Source: Trametopsis cervina (taxonomy: Eukaryota > Basidiomycota > Agaricomycetes > Polyporales > Irpicaceae). From it: a DNA stretch of 64,000 bases. Positions 48,047-59,710 of the stretch are shown here, piece by piece (the first letter of the stretch is position 1; every line of letters starts with the position of its first letter). The notes below the pieces were generated by a model. It was not told where the DNA came from and made no database searches. It saw nothing but the letters and a program-made list of their open reading frames with translations. The stretch lies in contig MU278389.1 in assembly GCA_022385755.1 (NCBI GenBank), forward strand, positions 65,775 to 129,774. The letters run 5' to 3'. The position numbers and the translations under genes were made by a program.

Positions 48047-48621
48047 TGTTCGAACGAACTGTAAAATTTAGCCCTTCGAATCTGTACTTATTGCTCGTAG
48101 AATTCTTTGGGACTTTGTATCATCATCCATACCTGCATCGTGCCAAACTGTATATTCGTCTACGTCACTCGTCTGCTCTACGTCGTCACAGCAAATGTTA
48201 CCGAGATATGGTTATGCGCGATAGAACCGAACTTGCTTCTTACCGGACTGGCTGCGCACCTACAACTCAAAAAAGCCAACTGATGACCGCCACCAAGAGG
48301 GCACCATACCGGCTGTCTAAGTTATGCCCACTCTGCAGCTAGATCGAGTGCCAAGTAATCGCTCAGGAAAGGCTCGTAAGAGTCATGGGGTTTATTGAGG
48401 TCACAAGTGGAATTGAAGGCAGTGGGCTATTATTCCAGATCAATACACTTTGGACGAAGAAATTTCAGATATGTGAGAGATGAGCTATGCACGAATTTCT
48501 GGTGAGATAAAAGTTAAAACAGTTCTGCGGACAGAACTCTGCAGTGCCTAGACCAGGAGTCATTCAGCGATACCGCCAAATCAGAGAAAGCAGGCCAGGA
48601 CGCTCACAAAGACATAGCAGA
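48047..48621. other. Convergent intergenic region
   Basis: About 575 bases between the carboxypeptidase and the C2H2 gene, both pointing inwards. A short plus-strand frame (48046-48342) follows the stop codon directly and is read as 3' sequence. Confidence 0.5.
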
Positions 48622-49083
48622 TTAAACATTCCCAGTCCTGTGCCAAAATCCCCTCATATCCCCCCCACACGCATTGTTCTTATTCCTGAGGTGATTGCGT
48701 AGGACATCAGGCCGACTGAGGACTTTCCCACAGCCCCCGACCATCTCGTACCCGTTGAACATGCGCACCAGTGCATTCTCCGGGACAGGGTATGAGCGCC
48801 TCAGCTCGATAGGAACGCCGCAGCACACAACGGGGGCTCCTCTGTCGGCGGCCAGGTGCGGATAGTGGGTGTACACGTGTCGCATGAAGTTCCCAGCGTG
48901 GGTCCAGGAACTATAACAGACGAGACAGAGGAAGTCGCCGTTGACGTCGCGGCCGTGAAAGTTGGGCTCGCCCGTAACGGCGGTGTTGCGTCTCGTGTCG
49001 ACTATAAGAGTGGGCTCTTCGTCGGAAACGTCGACTTGAGACGGGGGGCCTTCGCAAAGAATAGGCGAGACTGATGTGTCCAT
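48622..49083 (-). CDS. Small C2H2 zinc-finger protein
   Basis: A single-exon frame of 153 aa from Met 49083. The N-terminus is acidic (SDEEPTLIVD). FLCLVCYSSWTHAGNFMRHVYTHY is one classical finger (C-x2-C-x12-H-x3-H). A second Cys/His-rich part follows (VVCCGVP...GGCGKVLSRPDVLRNHLRN..ACGGD) and could bind another zinc. The layout resembles the small zinc-finger proteins that many Agaricomycetes carry in numbers; role (DNA binding) inferred. An in-frame Met at 49335 would add 84 residues of unrelated composition. A TATA-like sequence about 140 bases upstream of 49083 favours the shorter form. Confidence 0.65.
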   Translation of the reverse strand: MDTSVSPILCEGPPSQVDVSDEEPTLIVDTRRNTAVTGEPNFHGRDVNGDFLCLVCYSSWTHAGNFMRHVYTHYPHLAADRGAPVVCCGVPIELRRSYPVPENALVRMFNGYEMVGGCGKVLSRPDVLRNHLRNKNNACGGDMRGFWHRTGNV

Positions 49084-49218
49084 AGTCCGAGGTTTCGCGG
49101 ATGTGTGAATGGGCGAACAGAGAGGAGTCTGCTGGTAGCGTGCGTTTGAGAAGTTCTGATCGAGCTGCGGGTAAGAGCACCGAGCGGAGTGACGAGCTCG
49201 TCGAAGGGCGCATGAGTG

Positions 49219-49229
49219 GCTCATATATA
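49219..49229 (-). promoter_or_regulatory. TATA box of the C2H2 gene
   Basis: ATTATATATGAG read on the minus strand, about 140 bases upstream of the start at 49083. Confidence 0.45.
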
Positions 49230-50814
49230 ATCTTGACAGCTGAGCATGCTGGGGACAGAGGACCAAATTTGGAGGGTTTGAACCAGAGGCTGTACGCGTG
49301 TGGGGCCACAGAGCAAACGTCAAAGACCAGGGCATGTTGCGGCCACTCGATTGACTCTATACCAGTGGCGTTGACAGACATCGTCACTCGTAAGGTTGGA
49401 CGCCAATGAGAAGAACGTTGCGGCGGTAATCCAGAGGGATTGTTAGGTGTGAAGAGGTAGAGTCGGACAAGAATATCTATCATCTTCCTCACTTGTTTCT
49501 TGGTCAACCTACCTTGCGCCTTTTCGGCATGAGCAGCGGTTGGGTTATGTGGCTGTTGGCACACTCAGGACCGCGTGTGAAAGCATATCGAGAGCATTAT
49601 TGTCTAAGAAAGGGATGGTATGGGCCAAGCGCAGCACTCCAGACAACTTGACAACGGAGACAAATTCCGGTATGTGACAGTCGCCAATGGGACTCACAAA
49701 TCACCTTGGCCGTCGCCACGGCCGGAAGAGGGCCAGACTGGAGTGGCATACAGAATTTCAGGGATACGGAGAATTTGTCTGTGCCGACGCGATGAGCAGG
49801 TCCGGCCAATGCATCTGCATATCAACCACTGCCGCGCGCTAGCCAGAGGGTACTTGCAACTCCCATTAATACCACTATAGGAGGCTAAACCGCGTTGCGT
49901 CGTCATCTAACGGCTGAATGAGGCCAGACGATAGCATTGAGACGACACAGACTGTCCGCAGCTGACAATTCGTGAACAGAGTGTGTCCGTGCTTCAGCAA
50001 AATATTTGACACACCTCAAGTAATATATAGTAGCCATGCGGTCTTCAAAATAGACCGATACGTAAAGTTCTGTACTTATGAGGTCAATTGTGAATCTTGA
50101 AAGTCTGTTCGCTGATGTTATGGCCTCGGCGACGACTGCATCCTCTGCAGATACGTTCTGATCAGTTTTTGCATGAGTGTACGGAGATAGGTGTTCCAAC
50201 TCTACCTTGACCAGCCAGATGACCCATCACACCAGTTGCAATAAACAGAGGACATTCTGTGGCTCGTTCTGCTCCGGGTGATCAAGTCGTCACTATACAG
50301 AAAGCGCCGCGCTGAACGCCACGAAGGTAAGGGGCAGGATGACTAAGCAAGCCGGCCGACCGAGAGACGAACCGTGGCGGAGCAGCTGGCGGACCCCGCT
50401 GTAATCCACGCGAGATGATATTTGTGTAGCAGGAACAAGAGGAGGTGTCAGATTTATTCTGAATATTTCTACATTTCTATCTATCGAGCTACGGGCGTGA
50501 TCAGCAGTTGCGAGCACGGAAGACACATCCTCTCACGAAGAGTGTCAGGAATATTTTGTTCCTTTTTAGGGAAGGGACAAGTACGACAGCCGATTTGATC
50601 TGATCGTTCGGTCCAGTGCCAACTGGCGTGGGCACGAGGGTGATCAATGTTTCCACCTCCTTAACTCTCCCTCTCATATGTTGCACCCCTTTCTTTATTT
50701 TGAGCCGTCCTGATTCACTTGAACTTTCAGGCTGCCATCTTCAGGTCTAATTTTCTCGATTTTAAACCGAATTTGGGAACAGAGTTGTGTCTGCAACGAG
50801 ACTTCACCAAAGCA
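49230..50814. other. Divergent intergenic region
   Basis: About 1.6 kb. The minus-strand frame 48911-49564 overlaps the C2H2 gene in another frame and was not accepted. Nothing else was recognised. Confidence 0.45.
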
Positions 50815-52854
50815 ATGCCTAAATTCAAAGTGGATCCTCTTTCTTTACGCTTCAAGTCGGAAAATACGGATGGAAAGGTGAGCCATGTAGCTAGAATACA
50901 AAAGGTTCACTCTCTCATCGGTCAACTTGGTACGCTTCATCCCGGGCTGGCACAAATCACAATATCGGTCTTATCAGATCACGCTCACTAAGCATTCGCC
51001 TTCCAAAGTTGAAGGTGCACATATCAATAGCATACCTAAAGCAGCCTCTCCCCGTAAGGTTGAACCCAGATATGAACCAAACAACGAGCTCCTTCTGAGT
51101 CCGCGTGGGGAAACATATACAGTACAACTTTCGCACGGCACTGAATGATGGCTTTATTAACACATATGTACAGAACGCGCTTGAAAATACTGTGACGACA
51201 GTAGTGAGTATTCAGCTAGCATATTGCATATTGGAGCTCACTGGCCGAGCATTCTTAGTATCAAAGGTATGGACAATGCTGGCCACGTTTCCCGCTTCGA
51301 CTTACATAATTGCAGTCATTCATTAGCCTCTGCAGCTCGGACGGGCTCTCAAGGACATGATGTTTCTCGCACAAAGAAGCGCGCACGCAAGCGTATAGAG
51401 GCTGATGATATTGGTCAACCATCAACCTCTATAGCTCATACGGGCCTCCAACAAGGTGGTGATGAAGTTTCTCGCACAAAGAAGCGCACGCGTAACCGTA
51501 TGCGTATGGAGGTCTTGCTCCCAACGTTGACGGAAGTTCGAAGAGACAGAAAGCGCGCAAAGACAGAGGACAATTTTGACGAGAAAGCCGTTGTGGATGT
51601 GCGCGCAGCATCTCCTAACGAACATGCTTCACCTCTCAACGAAGTGCCTCAGCATAGAGAAGTCATCGAACTGTCGGATGACGTGGGTGTACAATTTTAT
51701 ATGCCTGCACTCATACCATTACTAATCCTCAAACATCAGTCTGATGTTGAGATGCAACCCGAGCCAGAAATTGGACGGGGAGACATTCCTTTCGCATCTC
51801 TCCGCGATCGACTTGCTACAGCACAATGTGTGGCATATACTGTTGAAGGCATCACAGCTCCTCAATTAACGGCGACAGTCACTCGTAGACTTATGAGCCA
51901 ACTGTATGGAGGAAACGAACAACGAATGTTTCCCATGATTGCGCCCGGAAGAGTAAAGGATGGAATACAGAATCTCGGATTTATCAATCTAGACTGTAAC
52001 CCGTACGCGCCAAGACGCCCTGGCGATGCTGGCCTATTCTTCGTTCTCAATCCTCTATGGGCAGTAGCTATAACCAAACGACTCTTTATACAGCTCGGGA
52101 CGGCACGCTGGCTCTATTTAGGGCTGTATGACTTTATTCCTGCGCAGCCGTTGACGGTGGCAGAATTCCACCAGTTGTCATACAAGGTACGTACTGGCAA
52201 ATAATGCAACAATCAGAACTTGATACCGCTCCATTCTTGTAGTCGCGCTCTACATGGGCAAGTAGTATTCTGTCCCGCAAGTGGGCCCGGCCTTTTGTCG
52301 CACGCATATATTTGCGCGCAGAGAACGAAGGCGCAGAGCCTTCAATGCAGGAGGTGATGGCTATCTGTGCCAACACTCAGGCATTCAAAACAGTCAAATC
52401 TCTTGTTACCGTTCAACAAATCCTGCAAGCGTTTACCTCTGGTCAGGAGGTATGTGTGATCATGATTCTTTCCAACACCTACTGATCTCCCGTACAACAG
52501 CGCCTATGTGTTTCTTGCTTGAAATGTGTCGAATACGATATTGAATGGAAGAAACACCTCATTCGACAATCCGCACTATATGTCCCAAAAGCCAAGGCTA
52601 TCGTCAATGCACCCGGTCAAGAGGTCGCAGCCAGACCTCGTCGTCATCGCCAGCCGCGCGTCCAAGATCCGGCTGCTATGGATATCGAACGAGGTGTGCA
52701 GGATAGAGTCCGTGCCAGTGCGAGACGACGGTTGCAAGCGGCTGGGCTGGGTTCCGACGTCTCTGATATGTCCGACCCTGCGGAGTCAGAGGAAGAGATG
52801 GGGTCGGACGAGGAGGTAGAAGCACTGTTGAGGCCCATGACGATGCACGTGTGA
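50815..52854 (+). CDS. DUF6697-like protein
   Basis: Agaricomycete protein resembling DUF6697, of unknown function. The start at 50815 (MPKFKVDPLSLRF) is likely, but exons between 50815 and 51340 are uncertain. The middle has two RTKKR basic repeats separated by Ser/Thr-rich sequence (possible nuclear localisation). The conserved domain begins IPFASLRDRLATAQ, then GFINLDCNPYAPRRPGDAGLFFV, RLFIQLGTARWLYLGLYDF, PLTVAEFHQLSYK, a splice, then RKWARPFVARIYLRAE, and after another splice RLCVSCLKCVEYDIEWKKHL. The C-terminus is Arg-rich then acidic. The frame is open throughout the domain. The family is assigned from memory of its motifs; there is no enzyme motif to propose a role from. Confidence 0.7.
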
Positions 52855-52977
52855 GCACTATCAGTATGACACTCTTGGAAAATGACTTGTATATTAGCTC
52901 TATAATCCTGTACAACTGCAATACTTGTAGCAAAACGGATTCTTTCCTGTATCCTTCCTCGATCGCTTCTTGAATTC

Positions 52978-54527
52978 TTACAATTCGTCCTTTGCATGTG
53001 TCTGTTCTTCTCTTGTAGGCAAAGCCGCGTAATGTTCATCGAGCCACTCTTTCATTATCGCATTCACTTCTGTCGGCTTTTCGATGATTATCCAGTGCGC
53101 TGCATCGACCGTCTTGGAATCCAAAATAAATATACATTACATCCCGTGAAGACTCAAGGACACTCACCTTCATCGTGAGGCGGGGAACGTGATCTGCGCT
53201 CTTCATTAGCACTGCGGCTTCGACCCAGTTGCAGACTGGGTCATTTGTGGGTAAGATCGCGAGCACAGGCTGTGGGATCGTGTGGTTCTCTTGAGCCTGG
53301 GCAAAGGTCCAAGAACCGTGACGGGTCTGCTCGGCTTGAGCGTGAGTGCGCACTTTGTTATCGACGGAATGGATACTTACGCCATGCGTATAGAATCCTA
53401 ATGCTGTTTCTCGGTTAATAATGTCCTCGTTAAAAGGTAAAGCTTGGACATACTGTGATCGAACTTATGGCTCTCGAATTGTTCAACCCAATATTCTTCC
53501 TCTTCTGTCGTTAGAAATGGGATAGGTGGGATCTAACTTGCCTGAGCCCTACTGCGTCTGCAACTACACAACGAGTACGTACGTCTTCGACGCTATCCCA
53601 CCCTCGCATGAACGAGTCGGTCTGCTTCAAAAATTCGCTCGGTGGAGGGCTTTCGACAGTGCGCATAATTCCACGCAAGGTTCGCCGAATGTCGCCATTG
53701 AGCTCTTGAGCCGCTTCGAGCGTCTTATCTTGGAAGAAGACATTGTACGCGATGGTGGGAAGCATGGCCACCATGTTCGCTATCGGTACAAACGGCCCCG
53801 AGTAGGGGATATACTATGACGTGCAAGAATTAGATGAGTGCTATCTGGGATGGGGCTTGGCTCACCGGAATTGCAGTGCCGATGACTGCCTCGAATACGT
53901 CAGGACGCATGCGAGCAGCTTCGTAGCAAGTTTGAGTGCCCCAATCATGTCTGTTCAAGGAGACGTTGAGCATGGGGAACTATAAGAGATGGTAAAGCGA
54001 GTACCTACCCGAGACAGGCTGCATGAGAGACTTGCGCATGTTCCAAAACGCACGTAAGATCGCCCACTAGATCTCCGAAGGTGGATGACGTTTCGAGGTC
54101 GCCAGGGTGTTCTGAACCTCCAAATCCGCGCTGGTTCACCGCTATAATATGGTAATCATCCTGAAAAGTCCATGTAAGAAGATCAGTAACAGCCAGTGCA
54201 TGGTATTTACTGGCCTTACCTTGAACGCCTCAATCTGGCCCTTCCAAACATGCCACAGACCGGGCCAGCCGTGCACCATTAGCAAAGTCCGTTTGGCCCC
54301 GGGGTTGATGTCGACATATTCTATGCGTGGTTGACATTCGTCGATGAGAATACACCGCAAGAGTAGCACTCACTGATCTGTATGTCCTGAGTAACTCCTG
54401 CCGCTCGATTGGGAACCTTACACGTCGCAGAACTCAACACGACATTCCTCGGATCCTTTACGGAGACCGCCTGTACCAGCAGCGAACCAGCGGTCAAAAG
54501 AAAAGCGACCGAAGGAATGTAATGCAT
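52978..54527 (-). CDS. Epoxide-hydrolase-type alpha/beta hydrolase with signal peptide and C-terminal KDEL
   Basis: Hydrolyses epoxides to diols, by family. The start at 54527 gives a signal peptide (MHYIPSVAFLLTAGSLLVQA). An intron follows, then VDINPGAKRTLLMVHGWPGLWHVWKGQI (oxyanion-hole HGWP), VNQRGFGGSEHPGDL, and the nucleophile elbow LGHDWGTQTCYEAARMRP (Asp in GHDWG). The cap domain is around YNVFFQD...ELNGDIRRTLRGI. The catalytic His is in TVDAAHWIIIEKP. The protein ends ...EEQTHAKDEL before the TAA at 52978, so signal peptide plus KDEL predicts retention in the ER lumen. Seven or so short introns. The main frame across the C-terminal exon was checked codon by codon. Confidence 0.88.
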
Positions 54528-54973
54528 TGTGGTGGTTTGCAGTCAGGAGAGATTCGTCGGGGCATGTTGGGATTCCGAGGACGGTACCAGTCATTTCCCA
54601 ATCGTAAGAAAGAACTTTGTGTGCGTTCGCCGTCAGTTTTCACATGTTCACCGGGCTCCCAGACATTCGTATCCCATAAGGTTCGAGATACAATTGGCAC
54701 TGGATGCAGCAGTTGACACGAGCAAGCATGAACCTTGCATTTCACCAACTCTGTAGCAGTGCTCCGAGATGCCGTTCGGCATTATCAAGACTTATGACCG
54801 CCCAAGCATCTAAATGTGATAATCTCAACCATGTATTCGATCCTAGTACACAAACACTACACTGAAGTACTAGTACAATGTACACGAAGCAGGGTAGCAC
54901 ATTTGGTATACAGAATTTCCAAGATCCTTCCTAGTAGATGTAAACACAAACATAAGCATCCTCGTACACAAAT
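54528..54973. other. Spacer between epoxide hydrolase and unknown protein
   Basis: About 450 bases. It contains the hydrolase promoter and the 3' end of the next minus-strand gene; no gene was seen. Confidence 0.5.
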
Positions 54974-57900
54974 CTATCCAAGTAGCTGCGCATCTTCCTG
55001 CAATTTATCAGCGGGCATCGGCGGTGCGCCCAAAACCTGGCGAAGTAAGAGCTCGACATGTTCGCGGTCCTCCCCAAGGCGCCGCATTTCCTCCCTCCAC
55101 CGCGCCTCACGGTGGTCGTATAACGTAGTCAAAGCGCCTAGACTTCCGATGGCTGCATCCAGAGCACGTCTAAGGCTTTCCTCTCCACTCTGCGAGCCAT
55201 CAACGGATGCGCTAGATTGACTCGAGAGCTGCTCGACGAGCGAGATCCGAGGCGTACGCGTGACGCGCTTCTGTTCGGCTAGAGCAGCGAAATTGTTGCG
55301 AATCTTCGTCAAGCTGGGGGATTGCAAGAGGTTGGCGTCGCGACGTATGTTCCGCGAAGTGAGCGCGTATAATTTCTTGCTGTGTGTAGGGGCAGCCAGG
55401 ACGAGTACAGCAGTATCTGTCTCTCGATCGAGAGCTCGGAACTACAGCACATGAGTTATTAAACGCGACTGCAGGACAAATATATGTACTCACAGCTTCC
55501 GATAGTCCTTCCCACCTGGTCTCCCATCTTCGCCGCCTCTTCGCTGCGTTCGGGATATACGAATGATGGTACTCTAACGAGAGCATATCATCCCCTTCAT
55601 CGTCGTCGTCGTCAACCCACTCTCCTTCTTCCTCCTCTTCCTCAGCCTGCTCAACCGGTTGACCATTTCCAGCACCATTCGGCCAATGTCCGTTCGCAGT
55701 GGGCGTCGGAACAAACTGGTCGACGAACTGCGTCTCGCCTGCAGTTTCCTCGCCAGACGACGGCTCCGGGCTGGTATCTCTCGGTTGGGTGCTTTCGACC
55801 CGCGGAGGCGGTTTCACCTTGCGCCGAAGGGGCGAGCGGAGGTTGCCCGTGTGTTCCTTCCTTCTGACCGGGCGCTGAGTGCGGAACGGTGGAAGAGGCA
55901 GATGGATCGGCTCGTGGCTCGGGCTGGAGCGCATGCTCATCGCGGAGTCGCCGTGACGCGGTACCTGATGCATAAAGGCCCACGGGTTGTAGCCCACCGT
56001 GGGGAAAGGCGTTGAAGACGGCGAGAACGTGGACTCGGAAGGCGGCGCGAGACCGTTGTTCAGTGCGTAGATTTGCATCTGCATCTGTAACTGCTCCCTC
56101 ACATGCGCAATATCGTTCGGGTCGAACGTAGAGGTCGCCGCATTTTGAGCGGCAGACAGAGCCGTGCGGCGTATGTGAGCGAATGGGTAGGGATACGGCG
56201 AGCCAATCTGACGGGGCTCGATATCACTTGGCACCGCGGACAGAGGAGACGGCGAAGGAGCTGCCGTGTGCGAAAGAGGGGTCGGCGGTACCGGTGCATT
56301 ACGTCCGTCCGGCGTGGGCGACTGCAGGAACGTCTGCAGATAAGAAGACGTCGGATTGTCAAACACCCCCTGCAGATCCTCAAAATGCGGTGACAGGGGA
56401 ATTGAGCTGTTTGTGCCGTACTGCGTAATCACAGGTTTGACAAAATGACGGGCCTGAGGCTGCTGCTGCTGGATTTGCGGATAGGGTGGCGGTGGCTGAG
56501 GCGCAAGCGGCGGTGAAGAGTGCGCAGGCTTAGCCGCTGCACGTGGACCACTTCCGTTGCTATCCTGTGAGTTGCTTCGGAGGCTGCTGACTGTGGTTTC
56601 GAAGAGCGCAGGATCAAAGGAGCGCATGCCCAGCTGGTCCGTCGAACCAACGCGTGCATGTTTACTGCGTACAGTCTTTTGGTTCTCGGCAGAGATCTGA
56701 CTGAACTGTGACGTATACTGGCTGTTGGTCGGAGAGTACCGTTCGTCCCTGGGGCGTTCAGGGAGACTGGTAGAGGGAGATCGGGGCGTAAAGCCCGAAT
56801 CCTCGTCATCGCTCTTGTTGGGCGGCTGCAAATGATCATGCGCCTCTTCGTTGAGGGTATCCTCGTCGTCATCGTCGTCCGTAGCCTGGACGCTTGCAGC
56901 ATGTTCTCGTCGGTTACCGCCGTAACGTCCCTCGGGATACAAGTCTGACGAAGGGGTGGGCGAACTGCGGCGGATCTTATCGTAATCAGACTCATGTTCC
57001 GTGAAATCGTGACTGAGGTCTTCTTCCGGCTCCTCTTGCAGCGGGAGGGCACGATCCGACGCGCGGGTGTTAGCAGACTGAACCGGTTGGTTCTGGGCTG
57101 GTAGCTTGTTGATAGCGGGCGGTGTGCCTCGTGGCGAAGTCGACTCTGTAGAAGCAGCAGACGCGGGCTTGCGTGTCGCGGGCTGCGCAGATGTTTGCGG
57201 AGGCTGGTAGGGTTCCGGGATGTATTGGGTGTAACTCGCGGTACGCTCAGCAGGGGATGTCATCGGCGTGTGAAACGGCGGAGAGCCACGATACTCCGGA
57301 GTTCTTTGTGCGACTGTTGTCTGAGGATCTGCGTGCTGGGATGAGATGGAGGAGGTCGTCTGAGATCGCTCACGGGTTTTTGGGCTATCCCGGACGTTCT
57401 GTGTTTCCCCTCCCTTCTCACGCACTTGCCTCTTCTGCGCGCTGTCAAACTCCTTCGGGCTCGAACGATCACTGGCACGAACGCGTTCTACGGCCGGGTC
57501 CTTGGCTTGCAGATGTAAACTGCTGCTGCTGGACGCAGCGCCACCTGCGTACGCCACACCCGATGTCCCCTGTAATTGCCCCTGCTGTTGGTCGGCGCGG
57601 TCGATCTCAGCAAGGAGTTCCTCAGTGACATGCCACTTCTCGTCCATTTGAAACTGGTTAAGGAATGGTGGCTGGACGGCACGCGCCATTGGTCGAGGTT
57701 GGTGGGCGGGCAAGCTTTGCGAGCCCTGGGGGATAGCTGAGGTGCTCTGCGTGTGCAAGAGAGGCGGTGGCGAGCCAATGCGTTCTGGTGTACGGTCGCC
57801 ACGTACGTTGACAGCGATAGAACCGAGCTTTGCTGTCACAGGCGATATACGGTTTGCAGCTGGTGGAGACCTTCGGGCAGGAAGAGAGCCGTTGGAGCCC

Positions 57901-58058
57901 GTGGGACTCGGTTGTGAAATATTTTGCTGCGCATTATTGCCGGACAAGATCTGGCCCACAGAAGGGACAATAGGCATTGAGTGGGCTTTAATCGTCCTCT
58001 GCCTTTCCCGAAATGAAGGTGACGGCGACGCCTCACGGGGTGCGATATTGGTCTGCAT
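54974..58058 (-). CDS. Large disordered protein with C-terminal helix, unknown function
   Basis: Not recognised. Start 58058, stop 54974, one intron seen at 55443-55494 (52 nt, GT-AG); this replaces the longer unspliced frame. About 1010 aa. Most of it is Ser/Pro/Gln-rich and disordered, with runs such as QPPPPYPQIQQQQ and DDDDDEDTLNEE and many SP/TP sites that suit phosphorylation. After a short basic RRKVKPPPR patch and an acidic EEEEEEGEWVDDDDDEGDDM block comes a folded part: KRRRRWETRWEGLSEAFRALDRETDTAVLVLAAPTH (read over the splice), then a helical C-terminus (WREEMRRLGEDREHVELLLRQVLG) that may form a coiled coil. Probably a regulatory or scaffold protein; no known domain can be named. 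Confidence 0.75.
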
Positions 58059-59710
58059 AGGTCCTTGATTGAAGAGAACGGGAGCAAATTAGTATCAGCG
58101 ACACTTCATGAGGAAAGATATGTGCGAGGGTTCGACCCCTAAGGCAATTGTCCCAGATCGCGCAGTTCAGATGATTAGACTGCTTTCCGTACAGCTGTAC
58201 GGCATCAAGACGAACGAAGCAGAAAAGAGCCAAAGGACACTGAACCGAACATCAGAGGAGATCCCAACTCTATCTCGAAGAGACGGATCCTCGCCGGGAT
58301 GGCAGCTCAGCTCTTGTGGGTCCCTCTCACAGACACGATAGGAACAAAGAAACCACGCGAGAACAAGCGCAAAGAACCAGCAGAATAGAACAACAGCTCA
58401 CCTTGTGTACTAGCCAGGATTTGAGGCTTCCAATTGCGTACCGCGATTTGACTGCTGGACATAATCCGTCAGAGAGGACACAAGATGGACGCAAGATGAC
58501 TGCACTGAACAAAGAGGTGACGGGGTGGTGAGTCGTCTTCAGAAAAAGATTACGTGGAGGATAAGCGATGGAGGTTTCATAGATAATGACGGGGCCTTTG
58601 TTGTACTCGCGGTTCCAACGTGGCTTTGCCGTTGAACAGGATGTCGCCTCGCGCAAGCCTTGTTCACGCAGGATGAAAATGCGATGTAGGCCAAGGATGG
58701 AAGGTCGCCTCGAGGCTTTGATTACCGCTTGCCAGATATTGTATTCGGTCCGGTCCACGCATACCCCTCCTCGCTGGGCTGGTGGCGGCCGAGACGTTTT
58801 CCTGCGCTCATGACCGCATTCCACGGCGAAGAAACGAGGATAAAATGATTCCACGACCTTGAGCGGGTGCCAGATGCAAAGAGCGCGCCTGAAGACGCCG
58901 AGCTCGACATGGTCGTCGGGAGGAAGCTGGACTACTCTCCGGGGTCCCGCCCCCGCCCCCGCAAAAGGCGCAAAATAATGTATATATTCCCAGTGCACGG
59001 CATCTATACTACCCAGCCGTGCTCAGCCACTTCTCAGACCCACGTTGTACACTGTATAGCTTTTCCTGCGCTCTGACATTCCTAGCCTCGTGGATCTCAT
59101 TACAGCCCGTCACCCATGCGTATTTGTACACAATTTTTCTGAAGCGTGGACCCCGCAACCGCGGGGCCCTACGCCCGATGCCACTAAAACGTGTTAGCAG
59201 GGCAGTGCGCTGGTCTGCGGGCTGCAGGTCGTACACTTCAGTCATGGCTACCAGTGCACGCTCCGCGATCTATGAACTTTGCGCGGTATGGTAGGATTGA
59301 CACGCCTCGTGCCAGAACTTCCAGCTCGTACCGGCGGTGCGATCAGCAGCATATTGCTGTGGCCACAGCAGCTAAACCGGGCACCTCACCTATCACGCGA
59401 GTCGAATTCGCTGAATACCTCGGTCATCAAGTGCAAAGCCATAGTGACATAGAATTCGAGGCAGCCCGCAACGTGGCCGCCTTGTGCCCACTTCATGACG
59501 AATGTGGCTGACCGCAGGCAGAGCGCGAGTCCATGCTAAATCTCAAATCTTGAGAACCACAACTCAAGGAGACAAGACGGTAAATCGGGGAGGGGAACCA
59601 GTCATCCTAGCAGAATCAGATTCGTACCAGCGTCGAAGCTACATGACATGTCAATCCCGTCTTCTATGGAGGCCGTACGTTCGCACACAAGCCCTCCGGG
59701 GGTACTCATT
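58059..59710. other. Intergenic region and 5' leader
   Basis: About 1.65 kb. The minus-strand frame 58327-58998 (223 aa) is open but has no conserved look, and is more likely leader DNA of the large disordered-protein gene. A TATATA sequence lies near 58978. Nothing else was supported. Confidence 0.45.

Noticed and set aside
48911..49564. 217-aa minus-strand frame overlapping the C2H2 gene.
   Set aside because: It is a different frame over a gene with a clear C2H2 motif; no family features.
58127..58142. GGTTCGACCCC, similar to a tRNA B box.
   Set aside because: The flanking bases do not form a T stem, and no acceptor, D or anticodon arms are present.
58327..58998. 223-aa minus-strand frame.
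   Set aside because: Composition and position (upstream leader of the large disordered protein) do not suggest a gene; no conserved segment.
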